Shown here one piece after another: positions 1 through 8,741 of a DNA stretch of 64,000 nt. Below the pieces are notes generated by a model, which did no database searches, was not told the DNA's origin, and worked only from the letters and a program-made list of their open reading frames with translations. This DNA is from Chelativorans sp. Marseille-P2723 (GTDB lineage: Bacteria > Pseudomonadota > Alphaproteobacteria > Rhizobiales > Rhizobiaceae). Location: positions 682,001-746,000 of the forward strand of contig NZ_CADDWI010000008.1 of the NCBI RefSeq assembly GCF_902809845.1. The letters are read 5' to 3'. A program made the translations under genes and the position numbers. Within the stretch, counting starts at the first letter, position 1. Every line of letters starts with the position of its first letter.

Positions 1-1
1 G

Positions 2-322
2 CTGGTAGAAGCCGGAATGGTGCAGACTGTCCGCGGCCGCAATGGCGGGGTGCGTCTTGCCAAGCCTGCCGATGAGATCAATCTCTTTGAGGTTGTGCGC
101 GTGACGGAAGAGAATTTTCACATGGCGGAGTGTTTCGAGAGCGATTCAGAATGTCCACTTGTGGATGGCTGCGGCCTCAACGAGGCTTTGCGCAGGGCGT
201 TGGACGCATTCTTCGACGTATTGGCCTCCTACACGATTCAGGATCTGGTCGACGCGCGGCCCAATATGCGTCACCTGCTCGGAATTGACGTGCTGGAATC
301 ACGGGCGGCAGTAGTGAACTAA
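2..322 (+). CDS. Rrf2-family transcriptional regulator, NsrR-like (5' truncated)
   Basis: The reading frame is open from the first bases of the window (L-V-E-A-G-M-V-Q-T...), so the gene starts upstream and only its last 106 codons are visible. The stretch VRGRNGGVRLAKP is the recognition helix/wing typical of Rrf2 regulators such as NsrR and IscR. Three cysteines spaced C-x6-C-x5-C follow, where NsrR/IscR carry the ligands of an Fe-S cluster. Known role of the family: sensing nitric oxide, iron-sulfur status or redox state and repressing target promoters in the cytoplasm. The gene converges on putA, 15 bp from its stop, so there is no operon link. Which of the Rrf2 subtypes it is cannot be settled without the N-terminal wHTH part; NsrR is the best guess. 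Confidence 0.8.
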   Translation: MVEAGMVQTVRGRNGGVRLAKPADEINLFEVVRVTEENFHMAECFESDSECPLVDGCGLNEALRRALDAFFDVLASYTIQDLVDARPNMRHLLGIDVLESRAAVVN

Positions 323-337
323 GAGGATTCCGGTAAT

Positions 338-3300
338 TCAGGCCGATGCCAACAGGCTTGCGTTGCCGCCTGCCGCAGTTGTATCCACGCACACTGCATG
401 CTCGTTCACATATGCGGAGGGCGCGATGATCTCCGTTACTAATGGCACGATCTGACCTTCACGTGCGGCAAGGGCTCTTCTCAGACGAGCGAGCCAATCA
501 TGCCCCCCGGACGCAGCGACAAGATCGACAGACAGGCGCTCCAGCATTTCCGGCGCAATAGTCCCCTCCAGAACACCTAGCGGAAATTTACCTTGGAGAA
601 GCGGCTGCAGCAGGTTCCCGGCATTATCCCCTACTGCAAGCACCGCATTTCCCGCCGCAATTGCTTGTATCACCTGAGCGGCAAGCGTCTCGCCGTCAGC
701 GCCAAGACACAAGACCCGGCCGCGCGGCACCAGGCGCAATGAATTTACCTCGCCTGTCGGGCCGGGCAGGTCGACCGGGCCGAAATTCAATGCATCCATC
801 GCGGTCATGACATCAGTCCATTGTCCGTGTAGTGCATTGCGCAACATGATGCGCCGATCCGTCCGACTGGCCCACCCGCCTTCTTCTAGCTCGGCCATGG
901 CCCGCGTCACCATCCCCTCATCAGTAAGGGCAGCGCCTGCCGGCACCACGTCGCTGCCGCCCCTTTCCCGGACGAACCGGGAAAGATAATGGGGCCCGCC
1001 CGCCTTGGGGCCGGTACCTGACAGCCCCTCTCCGCCAAATGGCTGGGAACCAACGATGGCACCGATCTGGTTCCGGTTCACATAGATATTGCCGGCCTTG
1101 ACCTTGTCCACTGCCTCCTGAACCCGCACGTCGATGCGTGTGTGAAGGCCGAAAGTTAGCCCATAACCCTTTGCATTTATGGAGAAAATGACTTTATGAA
1201 GTTCATCCGCATCGAAGGTCGCGACATGCAGCACGGGGCCGAAAATCTCCCTTTCCATTTCCTCGATGCCGGAAACCCGGAACGCGATCGGTGCAACAAA
1301 GCGGCCAATGGCCTCGGGCCTTCCGATCTTGGCGATCAGACGACCCTCGCGTTCCATCTCCGCACAATAGCTTGTAATCCCTGAAAGCGCATCATCATCG
1401 ATGACAGGGCCGACATCGGTCGATAGTTGCCAGGGATCGCCCACGACAAGCTCCTGCATTGCGCCTTCAAGCATCCTGAGGAACCTGTCTTCGACGTCCT
1501 TCTGCACATAAAGGATGCGTAGTGCCGAGCAACGCTGACCAGCGCTCTGGAAGGCCGAGGAGAGGATGTCGCGTACCGCCTGCTCCGGCAGCGCAGTGGA
1601 ATCCACGATCATAGCGTTGATACCGCCTGTTTCGGCGATGAACATGGCGTCGGGTGCAGCCGTTCTGGCTAGTTGCTGCTCGATCAGCCGCGCAACCTCT
1701 ATCGAGCCGGTGAAACAGACGCCTGCAATGCGCGGGTCGGCAGTAAGCGGCGCGCCGACGCTCGGCCCGTCGCCGGGTAGAAGATGGAGGACGTCTTTTG
1801 GAATGCCTGCCTCGTGCATCAATGCCGCCGCGCGTGCAGCAATCAGGCAGGTCTGCTCAGCGGGTTTTGACACCACTGTATTTCCGGTGACGAGTGCCGC
1901 GGCGATCTGTCCCGTAAAAATGGCAAGCGGGAAGTTCCAGGGCGAAATACAGGCGATCACTCCCCTCGCCTTTCCTTTCTCCTCCGCATATTCGGCCTGA
2001 TCGGCATAATAGCGGAGGAAGTCCACCGCCTCCCTAATCTCGGCAATGCCATCGGGTATCGTCTTGCCGGCCTCCCGCGCGGCAAGCGCAAGAAACTCGC
2101 CGGTATGGACCTCGTAGAGGTCGGCAATCCTGCGCAGGACCGCCGCGCGTTCGGCGACCGGTTTTGCGGCCCACCCGGCTTGCGCCGATGACGCAACTCC
2201 CACCGCTGCCTTTACCTGATCCGGCGTAGCCTCTTCCACTATCCCGACAACGTCGTCGATGCAGGCAGGGTTGCGTATGGTGCGGGTGCTTCCCCCACCT
2301 TCGATGGTAGTCATCGGCCGCGCATGCCACCTGTAGGGGGAACGGTATGGCTCGCGCATTCTCTCGACCTGAGCAAAGCTCAACGGATCAGTGAGGTCCC
2401 AACCTCTGGAGTTCAAGCGTTGCCCGAAAATCAGCGCAGGCGCCGGTATAGCAGGGTTGGCAGCAGAGACTCCCTTCTCAAGATCTGCGAAAGGGTCGCG
2501 AGCGATGTCCTCCGCACTCACATCATTGTCAACGATCTGGTTGACAAAGGAGGAATTGGCGCCATTCTCAAGCAGACGGCGGACGAGGTAGGCAAGCAGA
2601 TCCTCATGCGCCCCTACCGGCGCGTAAATGCGGCAGCGGGTTCCTTCGCGCCGGCGCACGATCTCGTGCAGGCTCTCGCCCATGCCATGCAGACGCTGGA
2701 GTTCGAAAGATCCGATGTCCTGCGCCATGGCCAGGATGGCGGCGATCGTATGTGCGTTGTGGGTGGCAAATTGCGGATAAATGCGATCCGCCATGAGAAG
2801 CAGCTTGCGTGCGGAGGCTATGTAGGAAATGTCCGTATTGGTTTTGCGCGTAAAGACCGGATAGCCACCCAGTCCCATCACCTGCGCCCGCTTGATTTCC
2901 GTATCCCAATAGGCGCCCTTGACGAGCCGCACCATGATCCGGCGGTCCAGCTTCTGGGCGAGCGCATAAAGCCAGTCGAGCACATACGGCGCGCGCTGGC
3001 CATAGGCTTGAACCACGACGCCAAGACCATCCCACCCGGCAAGGGAGGGGTCCGCCAACACCTGTTCGACGACATCCAGCGAAAGGTCCAGCCGATCCGC
3101 CTCTTCGGCATCGATATTCAGGCCTATGCACGCAGCCTTGGCATGCCGCGCAAGAAGCAGGAGCCGCTCGCAAATCACCGGCAGAACGCGCTCTTTCTGC
3201 ACCGCCTCGTAACGAGGGTGAAGCGCCGAAAGCTTCACCGAAATTCCGGGATTGATGCGCAGGTCCTCGCTTTCTACCTCTCCTTCCAATGTGGCAATCG

Positions 3301-3946
3301 CCTCCCGATAAGCGTCAAAATAGCGGGATGAATCGGCAGCCGTCCGGGCAGCTTCGCCGAGCATGTCGTAGGAGTAGGTGTAGCCTTTCCCGGTCATGTT
3401 GCGCCCCCGTCTGACCGCTTCGCCAATGGTGCGGCCAAGCACGAATTGCTCCCCCATCTCCCGCATGGCAGCGGCCACAGCAGCGCGGATGACGGGCTCT
3501 CCGAGTCGACGCAGCATGCTGCGTAAAGTGGCCTCCACACCGGAGCCGCCCTCGTCCAGCACGCGGCCGGTGAGCATCAATGCCCAGGTGGATGCATTGA
3601 CGAAGATGGAAGCGGATTCGCCCAAATGGGCTGACCAGTCATGCGGCGCGATCTTGTCGCGGATGAGGTCGTCCATGGTGTCTGCATCCGGGACCCTTAG
3701 CAACGCTTCCGCAAGGCACATGAGTGCCACGCCCTCGTTGGTGGAAAGCCCGTATTCGGAAAGAAATGATTCCATCAAACGACGGTCAGAAACCGCCCTT
3801 ACGGATCTGACGAGACCCAATGCCTTACCTGAAATCGCCTGGCGCCGGGCTGCTGAGAGGTCCGCAATGCTGACAAGCCGCCGCATGGCTTCGGCTTCCT
3901 CCGCCAGATAGTTTTTGCGGATTTCCTCGCGCAGGTTCGCCAGCAT
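338..3946 (-). CDS. putA: Bifunctional proline dehydrogenase / L-glutamate gamma-semialdehyde dehydrogenase PutA
   Basis: This 1202-residue enzyme oxidises proline to glutamate in two steps: an FAD-dependent proline dehydrogenase domain (about residues 100-480) and an NAD-dependent P5C dehydrogenase domain (about 555-1000), followed by a C-terminal ALDH-like domain. Visible motifs are LVKGAYWD near residue 342, the R-R-L-E-N-G-A-N-S-S-F segment near 456, the general-base glutamate in AETGG (E772) and the nucleophile in SAGQRCSA (C806). Length fits the long PutA class with the extra C-terminal domain. There is no N-terminal ribbon-helix-helix, so unlike the E. coli protein it should not self-regulate; the divergent Lrp-type gene at 4089 is the expected regulator. 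The start ATG lies at 3944-3946. The product is peripheral on the inner membrane and feeds electrons to the quinone pool (family knowledge). Confidence 0.97.
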   Translation of the reverse strand: MLANLREEIRKNYLAEEAEAMRRLVSIADLSAARRQAISGKALGLVRSVRAVSDRRLMESFLSEYGLSTNEGVALMCLAEALLRVPDADTMDDLIRDKIAPHDWSAHLGESASIFVNASTWALMLTGRVLDEGGSGVEATLRSMLRRLGEPVIRAAVAAAMREMGEQFVLGRTIGEAVRRGRNMTGKGYTYSYDMLGEAARTAADSSRYFDAYREAIATLEGEVESEDLRINPGISVKLSALHPRYEAVQKERVLPVICERLLLLARHAKAACIGLNIDAEEADRLDLSLDVVEQVLADPSLAGWDGLGVVVQAYGQRAPYVLDWLYALAQKLDRRIMVRLVKGAYWDTEIKRAQVMGLGGYPVFTRKTNTDISYIASARKLLLMADRIYPQFATHNAHTIAAILAMAQDIGSFELQRLHGMGESLHEIVRRREGTRCRIYAPVGAHEDLLAYLVRRLLENGANSSFVNQIVDNDVSAEDIARDPFADLEKGVSAANPAIPAPALIFGQRLNSRGWDLTDPLSFAQVERMREPYRSPYRWHARPMTTIEGGGSTRTIRNPACIDDVVGIVEEATPDQVKAAVGVASSAQAGWAAKPVAERAAVLRRIADLYEVHTGEFLALAAREAGKTIPDGIAEIREAVDFLRYYADQAEYAEEKGKARGVIACISPWNFPLAIFTGQIAAALVTGNTVVSKPAEQTCLIAARAAALMHEAGIPKDVLHLLPGDGPSVGAPLTADPRIAGVCFTGSIEVARLIEQQLARTAAPDAMFIAETGGINAMIVDSTALPEQAVRDILSSAFQSAGQRCSALRILYVQKDVEDRFLRMLEGAMQELVVGDPWQLSTDVGPVIDDDALSGITSYCAEMEREGRLIAKIGRPEAIGRFVAPIAFRVSGIEEMEREIFGPVLHVATFDADELHKVIFSINAKGYGLTFGLHTRIDVRVQEAVDKVKAGNIYVNRNQIGAIVGSQPFGGEGLSGTGPKAGGPHYLSRFVRERGGSDVVPAGAALTDEGMVTRAMAELEEGGWASRTDRRIMLRNALHGQWTDVMTAMDALNFGPVDLPGPTGEVNSLRLVPRGRVLCLGADGETLAAQVIQAIAAGNAVLAVGDNAGNLLQPLLQGKFPLGVLEGTIAPEMLERLSVDLVAASGGHDWLARLRRALAAREGQIVPLVTEIIAPSAYVNEHAVCVDTTAAGGNASLLASA

Positions 3947-4088
3947 GGCACCCTATCCTCGCTTATCTCTTCGTGCCATTCATAACATAGGGCACACTTC
4001 TCCATGATCTGAATATGGGGGATTGCCAGAGCAATTGATCTATTTCATACGTCACGTAAAGACCAATAATCCCGTGAATGGAGTTGTG

Positions 4089-4535
4089 TTGGAACGTCTA
4101 GACCGAATTGACCGGCAAATACTGGATGCTTTGTCAAAAAACGGACGGCTTTCAATCGCAGCGTTGGCCGAACGTGTAGGTCTTTCGAAGACACCCGTGC
4201 AGGCACGACTGCGTCGCCTGGAAAAGGAAGAGTTCATACGTGGCTACATGGCCATCATAGACCGCGCCCGCATGGGCGAAGGTCATGTCGCCTTCGTCCA
4301 GGTTAGCCTTTCCGACACCCGTTCAGCGGCGCTTGACGCATTCAACAAGGCCGCGCTTGCCATCCCGGAGATCGAGCAGTGCCACATGATCGCTGGGAAC
4401 TTTGATTACCTGCTGAAGATACGTACCAAGGATATCGCCGCCTATCGGCGCGTTCTTGGCGAGAAGATCTCCAACCTTCCCCACCTGTCGCACACATCCA
4501 CTTTCGTTGCGATGGAAACTGTGAAGGACCATTAA
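4089..4535 (+). CDS. putR: Lrp/AsnC-family regulator, probable proline-responsive PutR
   Basis: The protein has the Lrp architecture: an N-terminal helix-turn-helix (LDRIDRQILDALSKNGRLS, then LAERVGLSKTPVQARLRRLE) and a C-terminal RAM effector domain with GNFDYLLKI. The frame is open further upstream to a TTG at 4023, but homology begins at LERLDRID; I prefer the TTG at 4089, which has GGAG at 4080-4083 five bases before it. GTG at 4086 is the alternative. It is transcribed away from putA with about 140 bp between starts, the arrangement of the rhizobial/Agrobacterium putA-putR pair, where PutR activates putA in response to proline. The assignment to PutR is therefore by family plus context; the effector is inferred. 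Confidence 0.85.
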   Translation: MERLDRIDRQILDALSKNGRLSIAALAERVGLSKTPVQARLRRLEKEEFIRGYMAIIDRARMGEGHVAFVQVSLSDTRSAALDAFNKAALAIPEIEQCHMIAGNFDYLLKIRTKDIAAYRRVLGEKISNLPHLSHTSTFVAMETVKDH

Positions 4536-4553
4536 TCCGGCTGTAAATAGCTC

Positions 4554-4620
4554 GGAATGGAGTGATGGCCGCCTCACCTCCGAAGCCTCTACTCGATGCT
4601 TCGAGTAATCCATTCCTTTG
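4554..4620 (+). terminator. Possible structured terminator after putR
   Basis: Nineteen bases after the putR stop an outer stem GGAATGGA (4554-4561) / TCCATTCC (4609-4616) encloses an inner hairpin ACTCGA-TGCT-TCGAGT (4591-4606). The outer arm is followed by TTTG rather than a real U tract, so termination is only one explanation; it may be an RNA-stabilising structure. Confidence 0.35.
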
Positions 4621-4664
4621 CAAACCTTCAACGGACATGATTAACAAATTATTCCTATAATTTT

Positions 4665-4686
4665 AACGACTTTATACATAGTCGTT
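4665..4686. promoter_or_regulatory. 22-bp inverted repeat AACGACT-N8-AGTCGTT
   Basis: A perfect 7-bp inverted repeat lies in an unusually AT-rich patch (about 4640-4740) upstream of the transglutaminase-like peptidase gene. Two readings fit: an operator for a dimeric regulator acting on the gene starting at 4783, or the stem of a small transcript. Nothing else recognisable occupies 4617-4782. Confidence 0.35.
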
Positions 4687-4782
4687 TCTAATTCCTTTCA
4701 ATAACTATACGATTTATACTTCTGCTTTTTGCTCCCTGTAAATTGGAAGCTGCCATAGTCAACCCTGTACGGGGAGACGACT

Positions 4783-5394
4783 ATGCAACGAAACAGAATG
4801 TCTACGCTGCATTTAGCGGCTGTTGCTTCGATGATGGGTTTGGGGGTAAGCGCCGCCTCTGCATCGGTGTACATGCCCACCGGCGGCTACGCATCGCAGC
4901 CTATTGGCCATTATGAATTCTGCCAGCGTGAGCCAGCCGATTGCCGCGAGATCAGGCCGGTGAAACCTGTGGAGATGACCCGGGACCTGTGGGCCTTGCT
5001 GCTTGACGTAAACAAGAAGGTGAATACCTCCGTCATCCCTCGCACCGACATGCAAATGTGGGGTGTAGAGGAATACTGGTCTTATCCGGACCTATACGGC
5101 GACTGCGAAGACTATGCGCTTGAGAAGCGCCGGCTACTCATTGAGGCAGGTGTGCCGGCAAGCAGTCTGCTGATCGCCGTGGTACTCCAGCCCAATGGCG
5201 ACGGCCATGCGGTGCTCGCAGTTACTACCAGCATGGGTGACTTCATTCTCGACAATATGGATTCCCGCATCCTGCTGTGGACGGAAACAAGCTACCGGTT
5301 CCTAAAGCGCCAATCCGAACGCGGAGGCCACCGTTGGGTGTCCATCGAGGACGGCCGTGACGTTGTTGTCGGCAGCGTACAGTCCAGCCGCTAA
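4783..5394 (+). CDS. Secreted transglutaminase-like cysteine peptidase (BTLCP family)
   Basis: A 203-residue exported protein. Residues 1-28 form a signal peptide (AAVASMMGLGVSAASAS). The mature part carries the bacterial transglutaminase-like cysteine proteinase triad: Cys in YGDCEDYAL, His in GDGHAVLAV and Asp in ILDNMDSR, in that order, matching the Pfam family PF06035 typical of rhizobia. Members are periplasmic; in Pseudomonas the related LapG cleaves a surface adhesin under c-di-GMP control, but no LapD-like partner or large adhesin is visible here, so the substrate is unknown. Many rhizobia carry several paralogues. The start ATG has GGGGAGA upstream. It stands alone, convergent with the carbonic anhydrase gene. 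Confidence 0.9.
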   Translation: MQRNRMSTLHLAAVASMMGLGVSAASASVYMPTGGYASQPIGHYEFCQREPADCREIRPVKPVEMTRDLWALLLDVNKKVNTSVIPRTDMQMWGVEEYWSYPDLYGDCEDYALEKRRLLIEAGVPASSLLIAVVLQPNGDGHAVLAVTTSMGDFILDNMDSRILLWTETSYRFLKRQSERGGHRWVSIEDGRDVVVGSVQSSR

Positions 5395-5503
5395 CCGAAA
5401 CCGAAACCCGGTCGAGTCCCCAACTCCCCGTCCCAAACGACCGGGTCAGGAGCCGGCCCCGCCCAGGGGTCGGCTCCGCCAGCACCATAGATCGCGTACT
5501 TGA

Positions 5504-6034
5504 TCAGTCGCTCAAGGAGAGGTGGTTGCGGAACCGTAGCGCGTTCTCAACGTAGCTGACGGCGGATTGCTGCATTCCTTCACGATCCCTCTCGTCGAGC
5601 GTTCGCACCGCCTTGGCGGGCGAGCCGATAATCAGCGACCGCGGCGGAAATTTCTTCCCCTCCGTCACCAGCGCACCGGCGCCGACCAGACATTCATCCC
5701 CGATCTCAGCACCGTTCAGGACTATTGCACCCATGCCGACCAGGACACCATCCCCTAACGTGCAGCCATGCAGGATGGCCCGATGGCCGATGGTGCAACC
5801 GCGGCCGATGATGAGCGGAAAGCCCATATCGGTATGCATCATGGTATGTTCCTGAACATTGGTGTCGTCGCCGATCGTAATGGGCTCGTTGTCGCCACGC
5901 AGCACGGCACCAAACCAGATACCGACATTACGACCAACAGTCACCTTGCCGATGACAACGGCATCAGGCGCAATCCATCCAGTTTCCGGAGCGGCGAAAT
6001 GAGGGCTATGCCCGTTGAGGGTATAGATCGGCAT
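5504..6034 (-). CDS. Gamma-class carbonic anhydrase-like protein
   Basis: A 176-residue left-handed beta-helix protein built from hexapeptide repeats (IGDDTNVQEH, IGRGCTIGHRAI, VGMGAIVLNG). The candidate metal-binding histidines are in VQEHTMMH and GHRAILHGC, matching the gamma carbonic anhydrase/CaiE/YrdA group. The family binds Zn or Fe between subunits of a trimer; some members hydrate CO2 while others have no demonstrated activity, so function is only assigned at family level. It is the last gene of the minus-strand run that starts with the cold shock gene at 9335, but a 179-bp gap separates it from DUF3126, so co-transcription is uncertain. Confidence 0.9.
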   Translation of the reverse strand: MPIYTLNGHSPHFAAPETGWIAPDAVVIGKVTVGRNVGIWFGAVLRGDNEPITIGDDTNVQEHTMMHTDMGFPLIIGRGCTIGHRAILHGCTLGDGVLVGMGAIVLNGAEIGDECLVGAGALVTEGKKFPPRSLIIGSPAKAVRTLDERDREGMQQSAVSYVENALRFRNHLSLSD

Positions 6035-6213
6035 GGTTTACGGCTCCTAATCGCGGTACAGACACCATGAATGGAAGATCCGGTTGGGCAAGCCGCAGAC
6101 TCGCTCTGCCTTTCAAAGCATCAATGGGACGCATACCGACAATAGGCAAGCGACCGGGCCACAGCCCTTTGCAGCTCCCTGAAGACTGAGCCCCCTGCCG
6201 CTATAAACCCGGA

Positions 6214-6423
6214 TCAATCGAGATCGACGTCGAGGATCGCCATGGAAAAATTATAGGAAAGCTCACCTTCCTCCTCATCCTTGAAGATGATGCCGAGAAA
6301 CTCCTCTCCCAGATAAAGCTCGCAAGAATCATCCTTCCGCGGGCGCGCTTTTACGGTCAGTGAGGGGTTCTGGAAGGTCCGCTTAAAATACGCGTCGAGC
6401 TTCCTGATTTCTTCCGGCTTCAA
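6214..6423 (-). CDS. DUF3126 family protein
   Basis: A 69-residue acidic protein beginning MKPEEIRKLDAYFKRTF and containing the phrase AYLGE-like CELYLGEEFLGIIFKDEEEG; this matches DUF3126, a small conserved alphaproteobacterial family of unknown function. It lies 99 bp downstream of cysE on the same strand, an order frequent in this lineage, which suggests but does not prove a link with cysteine metabolism. No signal peptide or membrane segment is present. Confidence 0.88.
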   Translation of the reverse strand: MKPEEIRKLDAYFKRTFQNPSLTVKARPRKDDSCELYLGEEFLGIIFKDEEEGELSYNFSMAILDVDLD

Positions 6424-6522
6424 AAGACTTCTCCGCTGCCTGTTTGTTCGCTATGGCTTCTGGCACGGTCGATGCGTGACTGTAAAGCCCGAACCTTTCA
6501 CAAGACACGGGACCATCTTCGG

Positions 6523-7341
6523 CTAATCGTCCCGAAGCAGTTGATCCATTGCCCGGGAGGGCTCCTCGCATCCGGCCTCGCCCACAATACGTGCGGGCAC
6601 GCCGGCTACGGTCTTGTTGGGAGGGACGGGCTTCAAGACCACAGAGCCTGCGGCAATCTTGCTACAATGACCGATTTTGATGTTGCCGAGTATCTTTGCC
6701 CCGGCGCCTATCAGAACACCGTGGCCGATCTTCGGATGGCGGTCGTCCATTTCCTTGCCCGTCCCGCCAAGAGTGACATCTTGCAGGATGGAGACATTGT
6801 CCTCCACCACCGCGGTCTCCCCAACGACGAGGCCCGTCGCATGATCGAGGAAAATCCCACGGCCGATGCGTGCGCGCGGATTAATGTCGGTCTGGAACAC
6901 TGCCGATGAACGGCTCTGCAGATAGTAGGCGAAGTCCCTTCGCCCCTGATTGAAGAGCCAGTGGGCCAACCGATGAGTCTGGATGGCGTGGAAGCCCTTG
7001 AAGTAAAGCACCGGCATCAGGAAACGGTCGCACGCCGGATCACGGTCGTAATAGGCCTGGATATCGACCCGTACGGTTGTGGTCCACTCCTGCTCGCTTT
7101 CCCACATGGCGCCAAATGTCTGCCTCAGCAGGTCGGCCCCTAGATCCGGATGGTCGAGGCGCGCGGCAATACGATGGATGACTGCATCTTCCAGGGTCTG
7201 GTGATTCAGAATGGTCGTGTAGAGGAACGCCGACATCATCGGGTCGTTCTCAACGGCGGCCAGAGCTTCTGCGCGTATCTTGGACCAGATGGGATCCATG
7301 GTCTGGGATACGTTCGAGCGTACCGCTTGTCTCCCCGTCAT
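6523..7341 (-). CDS. cysE: Serine O-acetyltransferase CysE
   Basis: The 272-residue enzyme acetylates L-serine with acetyl-CoA to give O-acetylserine, the first committed step of cysteine synthesis in the cytoplasm. The N-terminal helical domain (to about residue 160) carries the hexamer interface; the C-terminal part is a left-handed beta-helix with the expected signatures DINPRARIGRGIFLDHATG (catalytic His in LDHATG), VGETAVVEDNVSILQ and LGGTGKEMDDRHPKIG. The C-terminal tail ends EPSRAMDQLLRDD; a shorter Ile-terminated tail is what docks into CysK in enterics, so complex formation is not predictable here. Same-strand neighbours are an alpha/beta hydrolase upstream and DUF3126 downstream. 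Confidence 0.96.
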   Translation of the reverse strand: MTGRQAVRSNVSQTMDPIWSKIRAEALAAVENDPMMSAFLYTTILNHQTLEDAVIHRIAARLDHPDLGADLLRQTFGAMWESEQEWTTTVRVDIQAYYDRDPACDRFLMPVLYFKGFHAIQTHRLAHWLFNQGRRDFAYYLQSRSSAVFQTDINPRARIGRGIFLDHATGLVVGETAVVEDNVSILQDVTLGGTGKEMDDRHPKIGHGVLIGAGAKILGNIKIGHCSKIAAGSVVLKPVPPNKTVAGVPARIVGEAGCEEPSRAMDQLLRDD

Positions 7342-7434
7342 GATCGTCTCCCGTGCGATATCAACTTGCCCAATCTAGGGCGGGAGCGCCAACTATTAAA
7401 CTTCAAATCAGCGCGCCTCTCGTTCAACTTGCGC

Positions 7435-8211
7435 TCAATATAGCGGATTTTCCTTCAGGAAGGTTAGGACCCGTTCCTTGAAGGTTTTGTCGCCTACGGA
7501 TTTCATATGATCGCGCCGCTCGATCGAGAGGACCTCTCCCTTCGGCAGCAGTGCTGCCAGCGGCTGCGGTGCGCCGGCAATATCGTCCTCTGTTCCGACG
7601 GCAACCAGCGTGGGCTGTGTGATCCGGCCGATGTCTGCCGGCGTCAGCAGGGTGCGCGAGGCAGAGATGCAGGCGGCCAGTGCGCGGCGGTCGCTCTTCG
7701 TCTGATCGGCGAAAGAGCGGAACATGCGCCCACGCTCGTGGGTGATGGTGGTAGGGTCCTCAGCGAGCAGCGCCTCGGCTATGGACTCCCATTCCCCCAT
7801 CCCCTCGGTAATCCCGATGCCAAGCCCGCCGAGAACTAGCGTGGCCGCCTTTTCCGGATGCGCAAGAGCAAGGAAGGCGCAAATTCGGGCACCCATTGAA
7901 TAGCCCATCACGTGAGCGCAGGGGATGGCAAGATGATCGAGCAGCGCCGCCGCGTCGCCGGCCATCTTTGCTGGTGTGTAATCGTCCGGTTCATTGCTCT
8001 TGGAGGATTGGCCATGACCGCGATTGTCGAGCGCGATGACCCGGTAGCCCGCATCCCTCAGCGTCTTTACCCATCCTGGAGCGACCCAGTTGACGAAGTG
8101 GTTGGAGCCGAAACCATGGATGAGCAGTACCGGATCGCCAACGCCCTCATCAATGAAGGCTATTTCGAAGCCAGCATGGGAGAAAAAATGCATAACCTGA
8201 CCAAAATCCAA
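7435..8211 (-). CDS. Alpha/beta hydrolase
   Basis: A 258-residue alpha/beta-hydrolase-fold protein. The oxyanion segment is LLIHGFGSNHF, the nucleophile elbow is GYSMGARIC (Ser near residue 105), a catalytic Asp probably lies in VGTEDDI and the His in ERRDHMKSVGD near the C terminus. No signal peptide, so cytoplasmic. Substrate cannot be told from sequence; relatives are annotated as esterases or lactonases. It starts three bases after the DUF192 gene stop and so is almost certainly co-transcribed with it. Met7 (coding from 8193) is a plausible alternative start, as homology begins at MHFFSHAGFEIAF. Confidence 0.88.
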   Translation of the reverse strand: MDFGQVMHFFSHAGFEIAFIDEGVGDPVLLIHGFGSNHFVNWVAPGWVKTLRDAGYRVIALDNRGHGQSSKSNEPDDYTPAKMAGDAAALLDHLAIPCAHVMGYSMGARICAFLALAHPEKAATLVLGGLGIGITEGMGEWESIAEALLAEDPTTITHERGRMFRSFADQTKSDRRALAACISASRTLLTPADIGRITQPTLVAVGTEDDIAGAPQPLAALLPKGEVLSIERRDHMKSVGDKTFKERVLTFLKENPLY

Positions 8212-8214
8212 ACT

Positions 8215-8703
8215 TTATCCATCACCGGCAACACGGTCGATCAGCGGATGACGTAGGCGATCGCCAATATCGATGCCGGTCTTCTGCGCGGTTCCTGCCT
8301 TCAGTTCAAGTACGAATTGCGCGCTGACGGGAGGCGAGATCGTGTCTGTGGAGAAGGGAACACCGTGCTCGATAGCCCGCACCCGGCCATCCTCGCCTAT
8401 GAAAAGCAGATCGAGCGCTAGTGGTGTGTTCCGCATCCAGAAACCTCGCCGCCGGCTGTCGGAGAAAACGAAAAGCATTCCGCGGTCATCCGCCATCTCC
8501 CGCCGAAACATCAATCCGCGAGCGGACTTCTCTGGATCGTCCGCGACCTCTATGGAAAAGCTTGCCGCGCCGCTTTCGGTCTCTGCCACCAGTAAGACAG
8601 GATGTGCCGGCAGAAGCATGGGTGCCTGGGCGCGCAAAGGCGCGCCCAGCCCAACGGCAAACGCTAACATAAGGACACAGGACCAGACCAAACGCATCAA
8701 CAC
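8215..8703 (-). CDS. DUF192 domain protein, exported
   Basis: The 162-residue product begins with a hydrophobic export signal (WSCVLMLAFAVGLGA) and then the DUF192 fold, recognisable by the sequence ARGLMFRREMADDRGMLFVF and the later FWMRNTPLALDLLFI. DUF192 proteins are small periplasmic/extracytoplasmic proteins of unknown function found across bacteria and archaea. The second Met (8697) is an equally good start. It is followed directly by the alpha/beta hydrolase gene, and the cold shock gene lies 38 bp upstream on the same strand, giving a likely three-gene unit. Confidence 0.9.
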   Translation of the reverse strand: MLMRLVWSCVLMLAFAVGLGAPLRAQAPMLLPAHPVLLVAETESGAASFSIEVADDPEKSARGLMFRREMADDRGMLFVFSDSRRRGFWMRNTPLALDLLFIGEDGRVRAIEHGVPFSTDTISPPVSAQFVLELKAGTAQKTGIDIGDRLRHPLIDRVAGDG

Positions 8704-8741
8704 ATTCCTGGGCCGCGTTCCGGTTCGGCAGTTCCGCAGAC

